Below, piece by piece: positions 56,953 through 64,000 of a stretch of DNA of 64,000 nucleotides. How positions within the stretch are numbered: position 1 is the stretch's first letter; each line of letters opens with the position of its first letter. Location: the NCBI RefSeq assembly GCF_032463525.1, contig NZ_CP135971.1:1240001-1304000 (forward strand), written 5' to 3'. Below the pieces are notes generated by a model. It did no database searches, was not told where the DNA came from, and saw nothing but the letters and a program-made list of their open reading frames with translations. Origin of the DNA: Pseudomonas sp. DTU_2021_1001937_2_SI_NGA_ILE_001. GTDB lineage: Bacteria > Pseudomonadota > Gammaproteobacteria > Pseudomonadales > Pseudomonadaceae. The position numbers and the translations under genes are program-made.

Positions 56953-57094
56953 CCAATACTGTTCGCTTAAGCGGCATGTGGCCCGGCGGGAGCGGCTTTA
57001 GTCGCGAGAGCGCCGGGAAATTCAGTGCATCTGTTGTGAACAGGCGGTCGCTTCGCGGCTGAAGCCGCTACCCGGTCTAACTGACCTGTCTTGC
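56953..57094 (+). mobile_element. MITE-like element, copy E (142 bp)
   Basis: Left end CCAATACTG (56953-56961) is perfect; the right end CTGTCTTG is diverged. Two inverted REP-like hairpins and the spacer CAGTGCATCTGTTGTGAAC are present. Perfect flanking octamers GGGCAAAC (56945-56952 and 57095-57102). It lies in the divergent gap between the metE fragment and the MTHFR-like gene. Confidence 0.85.
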
Positions 57095-57186
57095 GGGCAA
57101 ACCTCGTCCCGCAACGTCGTTTCTGGACAAGGTACTGGCCCGACATTGCGGGACAATCAGCTATCCCAGCCTCAGGCAGCGACACT

Positions 57187-58773
57187 ATGCTCACCCTCAG
57201 ACAAGCCCTGCACAACGCGCCTTTCGTGTGTCTGGTGGAGTTCGTGCCCAAGCCCACGGACAAGAGCTTCGCGACGTTCGAAACGCAGATGCAGCGCACC
57301 CAGGTGTGTGGCTGGCCCCTGCTGGGTACCATCGCTGACCGAGTCGGCAGCCGCTTCGACCTGACGCCGCTGGATGCTTACCAACGACTGCGCCAGCCGG
57401 TGCCGGCACTGGTGCATTTTTCCGGCAAGGATCGCGAACGCAGCGACCTGCTCGCGCAGCTCGAGCGCATGCAACGCCTGGGCCTCGAGCAGTTGTTCAT
57501 CGTCACCGGCGACCGCCTGCCCGGCCATGAACCCGGCCAGCAGCCGGTGCGTTACCTGGAGTCGGTCGCCGCCCTGCAGATCGCCCGTCAGGCGCGCCCG
57601 AACTGGCTGCTGGGCGCCGCGCTCAATCCCTTCAAGTACCGCGAAGAAGAACGCGGCGCACAGTATTTCAAGGCCGAAAAAAAGCTGGCCGCCGGTGCGG
57701 ACTTTCTCAGCCTGCAACTGGGCTACGACCCCGAGTGCCATGTGCAGGCACTGCAATGGATGCGCCGCCAGCCCTCGCCCCGTCCGATGCTGGCCTGTGT
57801 CATGGCGCTCACCGCCGGGCGGGCGAAGATGCTCGAACACGTGGCCGGCACCGTGGTCAGCCCGTCGATGCTGGCTGCCGTCAGCGCCGAGGCCGAGGTG
57901 TCCAAGGCGTTCGCCCAGCAACGCAGCCTCGAGCGCCTGGGCCTGCAGATAGTCGGTCTGCAATTGATGGGCTATGCCGGCGTGGAACTCTCTGGCATTC
58001 ACGACGCCGACCAACTGCAAGCGCTGGAGCAGGCCATCGAACACTGGCAGGCGCGCATCGCCACGCTGGATCAGTGGTTCCCGGCCTGGCAGGCCAGCTG
58101 GCAGCTGCCGGGCCACCCCGCCGTGACCTTCGCACCGGCACAGCCTGCCGGGCAAACCGACCTTTCGCCGGCCAGGGCCAGCCTCAAGGAGCGGCTGCGC
58201 TACCACCTGCTGCGGGGTCTGCACCATCAACTGTTCAGCCGTACCACCCTGCTCAGTCGCACCTTCGGCTGGGCGGTGCGTCGCCCCATGTGGGCGACCC
58301 CAGGGGGCGCAAGGGCTCTGGAAAAGCTCGAACGCAGCCTCAAGCGGCCGCTGCTGGGCTGTGACACCTGCGGCCGATGCCGCCTGGAAGACACCCTCTA
58401 CGTCTGCCCGGAAAGCTGCCCCAAAGGCCTGGCCAACGGCCCTTGCGGTGGCACCCGGTTGAACCGCTGCGAGTTCGGTGACCGCGAGTGCATCCACAGC
58501 ATCAAGTACCGCATCGCCGTGTCCGCGCGCCAGACCGACGTACTGACCCAGCGGCTGATCCCCTGCGTTGAGGCCCCCAGCCGCCATCGCAGCTCCTGGC
58601 CGGGCTGGTTCGCGCCCCCTTCCCAGGCAGGCGCCGATCCAGTAACGGCGTTCAACCCTCCCCCAGCACGGCCAACACCTCGCGCAAACGAGCCACAGCC
58701 GCTGCCGAACAGGCCTGCATCGGCGCCCGCAGCCCGGGCGCCAACCACCCCTGCAGCGCCAGCGCAGCCTTGA
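57187..58773 (+). CDS. Methylenetetrahydrofolate-reductase-like protein with C-terminal cysteine-rich domain
   Basis: A 528-residue protein. The MTHFR TIM barrel (about 10-310) includes FVCLVEFVPKPTDKSF, LFIVTGDRLPGH and LGAALNPFKYREEERGAQYF. A Cys-rich MTHFR_C domain follows (about 390-440): CDTCGRCRLE, CPESCPKGLANGPCGG, RCEFGDREC. Such fusions occur with THF-linked demethylation or one-carbon enzymes. The last 45 residues (NPPPARPTPRANEPQPLPN and on) are low complexity and lie antisense to the dapA-like gene, with which the gene overlaps by 122 bases. Start 57187. Confidence 0.85.
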   Translation: MLTLRQALHNAPFVCLVEFVPKPTDKSFATFETQMQRTQVCGWPLLGTIADRVGSRFDLTPLDAYQRLRQPVPALVHFSGKDRERSDLLAQLERMQRLGLEQLFIVTGDRLPGHEPGQQPVRYLESVAALQIARQARPNWLLGAALNPFKYREEERGAQYFKAEKKLAAGADFLSLQLGYDPECHVQALQWMRRQPSPRPMLACVMALTAGRAKMLEHVAGTVVSPSMLAAVSAEAEVSKAFAQQRSLERLGLQIVGLQLMGYAGVELSGIHDADQLQALEQAIEHWQARIATLDQWFPAWQASWQLPGHPAVTFAPAQPAGQTDLSPARASLKERLRYHLLRGLHHQLFSRTTLLSRTFGWAVRRPMWATPGGARALEKLERSLKRPLLGCDTCGRCRLEDTLYVCPESCPKGLANGPCGGTRLNRCEFGDRECIHSIKYRIAVSARQTDVLTQRLIPCVEAPSRHRSSWPGWFAPPSQAGADPVTAFNPPPARPTPRANEPQPLPNRPASAPAARAPTTPAAPAQP

Positions 58774-59518
58774 CCGGTGCCGGATTCGGCTCGATGAAAG
58801 CCGCCTGCAGCCACGGCAGCAGGCGGTAGAAGGTCTGCCGCGCCAGCGCCAGCTCGCCGTCCTCGACCTGCCGCTGCAGCCTCACGTAGAGGTCGGCGCG
58901 CACATGTGCTGACACCGAGATCGCGCCGGCGCCACCCAGGCACAGGTTGTTGAAGATCTGCAGGTCTTCGCCGGTCAGAATCTCGGCATGGCCGTCGTAG
59001 ATAAGTGCGGTGGTGGTTTCCAGGTCGCCGCCGCAGTCCTTCACCGCCGCGATGCGCGGGTGACGCACGATATGCCGCAGCGTCTCGCGCTCGAAGCGCA
59101 CACCGGTGCGGTAAGGGATGTCATAGAGCACCAGCGGCACGCTGGCGGCATCGGCAACCGTCTGGAAAAAAGCCTCCAGGCCGGCCTGGGACGGACGGAT
59201 GTAATACGGCGCCGGCACCAGCAGCCCGGCCAGCGGGCGGGTCTGCACCTGCTGCTGGAAAGCCAGCAGTTCGCGCAGGTTGTTGCCGGCCAGGCCCATG
59301 ATCACCTGCTGGCCCGGCACCCGTTGCAACACCGCATCGAGCACCGCCAATTGCTCGGCATGGCTGAGCGCCGCCGCCTCGCCGGAAGTGCCACACACCA
59401 CCAGACCCCGTACGCCGTCGTCCAGCAGTTTGCCGGCGAGGTCCTGCAACGCGGGAAAATCGATTTCACCGTCACGAAACGGTGTGACCAGGGCTACCCA
59501 GATACCACGAAATGACAT
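58652..59518 (-). CDS. Dihydrodipicolinate-synthase-family aldolase
   Basis: A 288-residue TIM-barrel of the DapA/N-acetylneuraminate-lyase family. VALVTPFRDGEIDF and VVCGTSGEAAALSHAE near the N-terminus bind the pyruvate carboxylate; YDIPYRTGV supplies the Tyr and AAVKDCGGD the Schiff-base Lys near residue 160. It condenses or cleaves pyruvate with an aldehyde. An additional DapA-like enzyme next to an MTHFR-like gene suggests a catabolic, not lysine-biosynthetic, role. Convergent with and overlapping the MTHFR gene. Confidence 0.92.
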   Translation of the reverse strand: MSFRGIWVALVTPFRDGEIDFPALQDLAGKLLDDGVRGLVVCGTSGEAAALSHAEQLAVLDAVLQRVPGQQVIMGLAGNNLRELLAFQQQVQTRPLAGLLVPAPYYIRPSQAGLEAFFQTVADAASVPLVLYDIPYRTGVRFERETLRHIVRHPRIAAVKDCGGDLETTTALIYDGHAEILTGEDLQIFNNLCLGGAGAISVSAHVRADLYVRLQRQVEDGELALARQTFYRLLPWLQAAFIEPNPAPVKAALALQGWLAPGLRAPMQACSAAAVARLREVLAVLGEG

Positions 59519-59902
59519 GCATGTTCTCCTTGAACTGACCGTTGGGTCTCGTCAGGGAGGGAGGCGGGAGCGAGTGCTGGGAGGGGGTTACCTGGCGCCA
59601 TCGTGTCCTGTCAGCCCATCTGACGGGACAGCGCGCCCCGGTCAAATGAGCGACTGTTTCTTGGATTTCTTGGCAACGGACAGGCATGCGCCAGCCTGCA
59701 GGCGGGAGCCTGGCAGCAGGGGCGTATGGTCAAGGCTCGAAAGCATTGGGAGTCCGTTGCGATGAAGGTGCCCGGCGATCATGGGGGCCACGCCCGTCGA
59801 TTGTCAACTGGCATTCTGCCCACGCGCACGATGGCTTTAAGCCATTAATCTGCTTAAGCTCCACCTTCGCCACGCCAATCAACGGAAGGAAAAGGATCAG
59901 TA
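59519..59902. other. Divergent gap with a 27-bp inverted repeat
   Basis: No gene is supported in these 384 bases. TGTCCTGTCAG (59604-59614) and CTGACGGGACA (59620-59630) form an inverted repeat with one G-T mismatch and a five-base centre, a possible regulator site or terminator without T-run. The stretch 59830-59902 is less GC-rich and must hold the promoter of the DUF262-DUF1524 gene; AAGGAT lies before its ATG. Confidence 0.45.
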
Positions 59903-61915
59903 ATGGCTTCCAGTGACATGAATCTACGCTCGTTAGGCGAGCTACTCGGTGAGTTCAGCTTTGAAATTCCCGACTACCAACGCGGTTACTCCTGGACGCA
60001 ACCCCAATGGCAGGCCCTGTGGCGTGATGTACGCCACCTTGAACAGAACAACCTGCATCAGCATTTCACCGGCATGATGCTGGTGCGACGGCTCGAGCAT
60101 TCAGCCAAGGCGCCGACGCTCGAACTGATCGACGGCCAACAGCGCCTGGTCACCAGCATGGTGTTCGCCAATGCCCTGCGTGCCCGGCTCGAACAGAAGG
60201 CCCAGCCCTATGCGATCAACTTCAATGACAATCCGGAGTTTCAGGACTACTTCAGCTTCTATGCCCTGAACCGGTTGTCGGTCGAGGCCCGGCTCGCCCG
60301 CGACGCTTCGAGTTACGCACTGAACCTTAAAGCCGCCGCGCACTGGTTCACCGAGCAGGCGGATCAACTGACCCCGAAGCAAGCCGATGCGATGCTCACC
60401 GCGTTGCTGGACAAGTGCTGCCTGTTCATGCTCGAAGTATCCAGCCGTTTCGATCTGCATGTTGCCTTCGAGACCCTGAACAACCGGGGTCGGCCGCTTT
60501 CGAAGATGGAACTGCTGAAAAATCGCCTGATCTACCTCACCACTGTTCTGCCCCCCCAGGAACAGGCGGCGACGTCGCTACGCGAGCAGATCCACAGCGC
60601 CTGGAAAGGCATTTATCGCGCCTTGGGGCGTAGTGCAAAAACCCAGAACCACGACGATGAATTCCTGCAAGCCCACACCACGGCCTATTTCGGTCGCTCG
60701 CGTGAGGCCGATTGGCTGGACAAGGTGCTGTTCGAGACACAGTTCTGCATCGACAACGCCGAGCTCTCGTTCGCCGCGATCAACGAGTACATCCAAAGCC
60801 TGGAAACCGCCGCAGTATGGTGGTCACACGTGCATGCGCCAGAGCAATTGCCCAAGGCGCTTCAGAAGCACCTGGACCGGCTGACCCATTGCGGATTCGG
60901 CTATTTCAAACCGCTGATCCTCGCCGCGTGCCTGCGCATCGCCAATGACCTGCCCGGGGCGACGGTTCGTCCCGCCGAGTTCGCCAAGGCGCTATCGCCT
61001 CTGGAGACCTTGTTCGAGCAAATCGAACGTTTCGTCGTCATTGTGTTTCGCTTGCTGGGCAACCGTGGTACGTACGGCAAAGCGGACGTGGACTGGGCGG
61101 CCTACGAGTTGTCGAAGGCCGGCCGCAGCGGCTTTCTCAGCGATCACTACGGCATGACCGCGACTGACGCCGCGGGCGTTATCCGCTTCGCCGCCGATTG
61201 GCTGAAGGCGTATATCTGCAATATGGACCCCGCCTCGGATGAGTATCTGGATGAGCGCTTCGATTGGGAGGGCGCGTTTTCTCAGTCAGCCTTGCAAAGC
61301 AGCATCGATAAACGCTTCCAGAAAGGCGACGGCTATTACAACTGGGATTTCACCCGCCTGGCGCTGTTCGAATACGAATCGCATTTCCAGCTGGAGGGCA
61401 ACCACCCACCCAAGGTGGCATGGAGCACGTTCAGCTTCGATGAAACAGTCGAGCACATCTTCCCGCAGAATCCCTCGGGCCTGGGCCTGGCCTATTGGAA
61501 CGAGCAGATTCCCATCGACGGCCGCTCCAACCGTGGTGGCAAACTGAGCAAGGCTTTGCAGAACTCCCTCGGTAACCTCCTGCTGTTATCGCGCAGCAGC
61601 AATGCAGCGGCATCCAACGAAGCCTACTGGCTCAAGTCCGGTCGTGAAGAAAGTGGCAAGCGGGTGCGCTTCCGTAACGCCAGTTATTCCGCCACCGAAG
61701 TGGCGCAGCAGTATCAGCAATGGAATACCCAGAGCATTGCGGTGCGCGGGATCAGCTTGTTGAAGTTCATCGAACAACGCTGGAGCATCTGCCTGAGCGA
61801 GACCCCAGAAGACCTGCAAAGCTACCTGCCTCTGTGCTTCGGCCCGCAGACGGAAGCGGTCAAGGACGGCAAGACCGGCAAGCTGTCATCGCGCAGCCTC
61901 AAAGCCAAACCCTGA
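59903..61915 (+). CDS. DUF262-DUF1524 protein, GmrSD-type restriction/anti-phage nuclease
   Basis: A 670-residue soluble protein. The N-terminal DUF262 (ParB-fold NTPase-like) domain starts FEIPDYQRGYSWT and has the signature LELIDGQQRLVTS (DGQQR at 77-81); RFDLHVAFETLNNRGRPLSK is the second conserved stretch. The C-terminal DUF1524 HNH nuclease has TVEHIFPQN (about 516-524) and NSLGNLLLLSRSSNAAASN. GmrSD cuts glucosylated hydroxymethylcytosine phage DNA; related SspE proteins sense phosphorothioate DNA. There is no methylase or dnd/ssp gene beside it, so it is a stand-alone type IV-like defence gene. All catalytic motifs are intact. Confidence 0.9.
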   Translation: MASSDMNLRSLGELLGEFSFEIPDYQRGYSWTQPQWQALWRDVRHLEQNNLHQHFTGMMLVRRLEHSAKAPTLELIDGQQRLVTSMVFANALRARLEQKAQPYAINFNDNPEFQDYFSFYALNRLSVEARLARDASSYALNLKAAAHWFTEQADQLTPKQADAMLTALLDKCCLFMLEVSSRFDLHVAFETLNNRGRPLSKMELLKNRLIYLTTVLPPQEQAATSLREQIHSAWKGIYRALGRSAKTQNHDDEFLQAHTTAYFGRSREADWLDKVLFETQFCIDNAELSFAAINEYIQSLETAAVWWSHVHAPEQLPKALQKHLDRLTHCGFGYFKPLILAACLRIANDLPGATVRPAEFAKALSPLETLFEQIERFVVIVFRLLGNRGTYGKADVDWAAYELSKAGRSGFLSDHYGMTATDAAGVIRFAADWLKAYICNMDPASDEYLDERFDWEGAFSQSALQSSIDKRFQKGDGYYNWDFTRLALFEYESHFQLEGNHPPKVAWSTFSFDETVEHIFPQNPSGLGLAYWNEQIPIDGRSNRGGKLSKALQNSLGNLLLLSRSSNAAASNEAYWLKSGREESGKRVRFRNASYSATEVAQQYQQWNTQSIAVRGISLLKFIEQRWSICLSETPEDLQSYLPLCFGPQTEAVKDGKTGKLSSRSLKAKP

Positions 61916-61969
61916 ACCGGCCGTTGCCACCTGCCAGCAGCGCTGCGTCGGCCACCGCCGCAGCCAATC

Positions 61970-62050
61970 AGCTGGCGAAAGGGTCAGGAAATTCAGCGTA
62001 TCTGCCGTTAACATGAGGTCGCTTCGCGGCGGACGCCGCTGCGGTCCAAC
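61970..62050 (+). repeat. Decayed partial copy of the MITE-like element
   Basis: GCGAAAGGGTCAGGAAATTC, TATCTGCCGTTAACATGAGG and CGCTTCGCGGCGGACGCCGC align with the middle and right half of the reference element but no ends or target duplication survive. It lies directly left of copy F in the 298-base gap 61916-62213. Confidence 0.6.
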
Positions 62051-62071
62051 CGAGCGGCATGGCGTTCAAGG

Positions 62072-62211
62072 GCAATACTGTTCGATCAAGCGGCATGTGT
62101 CCCGGTGGGAGCGGCTTTAGCCGCGAAAGCGCCAGGAAACTCACTGTATCTGTCGTGAACAGGTGGTCGCTTCGCGGCTGAAGCCTACCCGGTCTGACTG
62201 ACCCGTATGGC
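62072..62211 (+). mobile_element. MITE-like element, copy F (140 bp)
   Basis: Left end CAATACTG is perfect; the right end CGTATGG is diverged. The hairpins and the spacer ACTGTATCTGTCGTGAAC are present; the second hairpin has lost a few bases (GGCTGAAGCCTACC). Perfect octamers GTTCAAGG flank it (62064-62071 and 62212-62219). The right octamer contains the stop codon of the LysR gene. Confidence 0.85.
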
Positions 62212-62213
62212 GT

Positions 62214-63122
62214 TCAAGGGGGTATCCACTCCCCCACCACCTCCGCCACCCAGTCGATGAACACCCGCAGCTTGGCGCTGACATGCCGACTTGGCGGCCA
62301 GGCGATATGCATCGGCATGGGCGCCAGGTGCCAGTCCGGGAACAGCACCTGCAGCTCATCGCGCTGCACGGCCGGCTCGGCCATGTAATCGGGCAGCCAG
62401 AGCACGCCCAGGCCCGCCAGGCCGGCGGCCAGGTAGGCATTGCCGTCGTCGACCAGCAAGGCGTGCTGCACATTCACGGTGAGATTTTCAGCCTCGCGCT
62501 GCATGGCATAGGGCAATGGCTTGCCGGTGCGCGCCCATCGGAAGCCCACAGCACGGTGGTGCGGGTTTTCCAGGTCGCGGGGATGGACAGGCGTGCCAGC
62601 ACGTTGCAGGTAGGCCGGTGCCGCATAGACCCCCAGTTGCAGATCGCGCAGGCGCCGGGCCTTGAGTGACTGGTCGCTGAGTTCGCCGCCCCGTACCACG
62701 CAGTCGATGTTTTCATCGATGAGATCGACCTTGCGGTCGCTGACGCCCATCTCCAGCTGGATGTCGGGGTAACGCGCATAAAAGTCCGGCAGCGCCGGAA
62801 TCAGCAGCAGGCGCGCCAGCGGGCTGGGCACATCGACACGCAGGCGCCCACGTGGCAAGGCCGTAGCGGCAGACAGCCCGGTCTCGGCGTCGTCGAGGTC
62901 GGCGAGCAGGCGCACGACCCGTTCGTAATAGGCCGCGCCATCGGCCGTGACATTGACCTTGCGCGTGGTGCGGTTGAGCAGCCGCACACGCAGGCGCGCC
63001 TCCAGTTGCTGAACCAGCTGGGTCACGCTGGTCTTGCTCAGGTGCAGGGTGGCGGCAGCCTTGGTGAAGCTGCCGGTTTCCACCACGCGAGCGAAGGCGC
63101 GCATGGCATCGAAGCGGTCCAT
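62214..63122 (-). CDS. LysR-family transcriptional regulator (DmlR-like)
   Basis: A 302-residue LTTR: MDRFDAMRAFARVVETGSFT and KAAATLHLSKTSVTQLVQQL form the helix-turn-helix, NRTTRKVNVTADGAAYYERV continues it, and the effector domain starts near 90 (LPRGRLRVDVPSPLARLLL). This subgroup usually represses or activates a neighbouring oxidoreductase or transporter. Divergent from the RidA gene 113 bases away. The C-terminus WIPP ends at a stop within the element's duplicated target. Confidence 0.92.
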   Translation of the reverse strand: MDRFDAMRAFARVVETGSFTKAAATLHLSKTSVTQLVQQLEARLRVRLLNRTTRKVNVTADGAAYYERVVRLLADLDDAETGLSAATALPRGRLRVDVPSPLARLLLIPALPDFYARYPDIQLEMGVSDRKVDLIDENIDCVVRGGELSDQSLKARRLRDLQLGVYAAPAYLQRAGTPVHPRDLENPHHRAVGFRWARTGKPLPYAMQREAENLTVNVQHALLVDDGNAYLAAGLAGLGVLWLPDYMAEPAVQRDELQVLFPDWHLAPMPMHIAWPPSRHVSAKLRVFIDWVAEVVGEWIPP

Positions 63123-63235
63123 GGAATCTCCTGATTGTTTGGCAGATGCAAACAGTGATGGGCGCGATGGCGAGTTTATCCCTCCGACGCGGCTGCCTAA
63201 AGTGCCAGGCATTCCCAGCCACTGGAGCCACTACC

Positions 63236-63640
63236 ATGACCACCCGTGATGTGATCTTCCCCGCCGGCCGCCAGGCCCTCTATGAGCGCAATCGCTACTC
63301 CCCGGCGATCCGCAGCAATGGCTTTCTGTTCGTGTCCGGGCAGGTCGGCAGCCGCGAGGACGGCTCGCCCGAAACCGACCTGCAGGACCAGGTGCGCCGC
63401 GCCTTCAGCAACCTTGATGCGATTCTCAGCGCAGCAGGCGGCAGCTTCGCCGACGTGGTCGATGTGACGATATTCATGGTCGACCCGCAGCAGACCTTCG
63501 AGGCCATCTGGCAAGTGGTGCCGGAGTTCTGGGGCGAGGCGCCCTACCCCACGTTGACCGCCGTGGGCGTGACCTGGCTGTACGGCTTCGATTTCGAAAT
63601 CAAGGTGATTGCCAGGGCACCAGAGACTGAAGAGGGCTGA
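63236..63640 (+). CDS. RidA-family enamine/imine deaminase
   Basis: A 134-residue YjgF/YER057c/UK114 protein: YSPAIRSNGFLFVSGQVGSR, DLQDQVRRAFSNLDAILSAA, VVDVTIFMVDPQQTF and PYPTLTAVGVTWLYGFDFEI. The usual carboxylate-binding arginine of the archetype (NRxAR) is replaced here by LTAVG, so it belongs to a divergent subfamily and may not deaminate 2-aminoacrylate. Downstream is a good terminator. Confidence 0.9.
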   Translation: MTTRDVIFPAGRQALYERNRYSPAIRSNGFLFVSGQVGSREDGSPETDLQDQVRRAFSNLDAILSAAGGSFADVVDVTIFMVDPQQTFEAIWQVVPEFWGEAPYPTLTAVGVTWLYGFDFEIKVIARAPETEEG

Positions 63641-63657
63641 GCGCCAGGCAACTGTGC

Positions 63658-63689
63658 AAACGCCCCGACGGGTGTGTCGGGGCGTTTTT
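63658..63689 (+). terminator. Intrinsic terminator after the RidA gene
   Basis: Stem AAACGCCCCGAC / GTCGGGGCGTTT with a short GGTGT loop and a run of five T. On the other strand it could also serve the convergent permease gene. Confidence 0.9.
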
Positions 63690-63703
63690 CGTCGTGGCGA
63701 ATG

Positions 63704-64000
63704 TCAGTCGTTGTAGCGCAGCTGCGCCGCACGACGCGCTTCACTGCGGCTGCGGGTCGCCAGGCAGTAGTACAGCGGTGCGGTCACCAGCAGGCCCACC
63801 AGCCACGACAGGTCGGCGCCTTCGATGTAGTGGGCATAAGGGCCGACGTACAGCGAGGTATTGGCGAACGGCAGTTGCACCAGGATGCCGATGGCATAGG
63901 CAACGATGGCGTGATGGTTGAAGCGCCCGTAGATGCCGCCGTCGTTGCGGAAGATCGACTCGATCTCGTAGACCCCGCGCTTGATCAGGTAGAAGTCGAT
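63704..64000 (-). CDS. NCS1-family nucleobase/hydantoin-type permease, C-terminal fragment (cut by window edge)
   Basis: The last 98 codons are present and continue beyond the window. IDFYLIKRGVYEIESIFRND, YGRFNHHAIVAYAIGILVQL and PYAHYIEGADLSWLVGLLVT are the C-terminal signature of NCS1 symporters (cytosine, uracil, allantoin, hydantoin permeases): the YYLIRRG loop and the last two membrane helices. The tail SRSEARRAAQLRYND is cytoplasmic. Convergent with the RidA gene. Confidence 0.87.
   Translation of the reverse strand: MDFYLIKRGVYEIESIFRNDGGIYGRFNHHAIVAYAIGILVQLPFANTSLYVGPYAHYIEGADLSWLVGLLVTAPLYYCLATRSRSEARRAAQLRYND

Overview
The window is high-GC chromosomal DNA of a Pseudomonas, most likely of the P. 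putida group. The evidence is a split pqiA-pqiB-pqiC operon, a PolB-type DNA polymerase II, a NorR/FhpR regulator, glutaminase, PoxB-type pyruvate oxidase, DUF1615 and DUF6555 proteins, and REP-like GCGGCTTTAGCCGCGAA palindromes. I see no rRNA, tRNA, prophage, insertion sequence with a transposase, or CRISPR array. Both window edges cut genes: an enoyl-CoA hydratase on the left and an NCS1-type permease on the right.

Layout. 1-3.4 kb: beta-oxidation genes, a LEA14-like lipoprotein, a DUF883 protein and a SPOR-like lipoprotein. 3.7-5.1 kb: a protealysin-like M4 protease followed by a small emfourin-like inhibitor. 5.2-8.8 kb: the pqi envelope lipid-transport operon. 9-11.3 kb: an XRE regulator and a FecI/FecR sigma/anti-sigma pair with no receptor gene beside it. 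11.8-13.9 kb: a two-gene radical-SAM DNA-repair module behind a LexA-box-like hairpin. 14-26.3 kb: PhzF, sirtuin, PolB, a GGDEF/EAL protein, CBS protein, aminotransferase/LysR, CysC and GNAT genes. 26.4-31.6 kb: a TerC/CBS protein, a probable small RNA, an RNA-methyltransferase-like gene, a VOC protein and moaA. 32.7-37 kb: an isochorismatase/amidohydrolase/monooxygenase/LysR cluster. 37.2-46.9 kb: poxB, the HxlR/QorB divergent pair, a DJ-1-like protein, AraC, LysE, NorR and an aldo-keto reductase. 47-54.4 kb: DUF1615 lipoprotein, glutaminase, TonB receptor, ThpR, nitronate monooxygenase and a VOC protein. 54.5-59.5 kb: an SMP-30-like membrane protein behind a yybP-ykoY (Mn2+) riboswitch, an N-terminal MetE fragment, an MTHFR-like protein and a DapA-family aldolase. 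59.9-61.9 kb: a DUF262-DUF1524 (GmrSD-type) nuclease. 62.2-64 kb: LysR/RidA and the permease.

The most interesting structure is not a gene. Five copies of a 140-145 bp element lie between genes at 2822, 9587, 13965, 56953 and 62072. Each has short terminal inverted repeats (CAATACTG/CAGTATTG type) and two inverted REP-like hairpins. Each is flanked by an 8-bp direct repeat that differs from copy to copy (four perfect, one 7/8) at the same offset from the ends. This is the signature of a non-autonomous transposable element (MITE) carrying REP hairpins, not of classical REP/REPIN DNA. One copy is nested inside an older decayed copy, and two of the duplicated target sites contain the stop codon of the neighbouring gene.

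Other regulatory signals worth attention are the LexA-type palindrome inside a perfect terminator-like hairpin ending one base before a start codon, the Mn2+ riboswitch in front of an unexpected gene, and a + strand terminator at 28.5 kb with no gene in front of it, which implies a small RNA.
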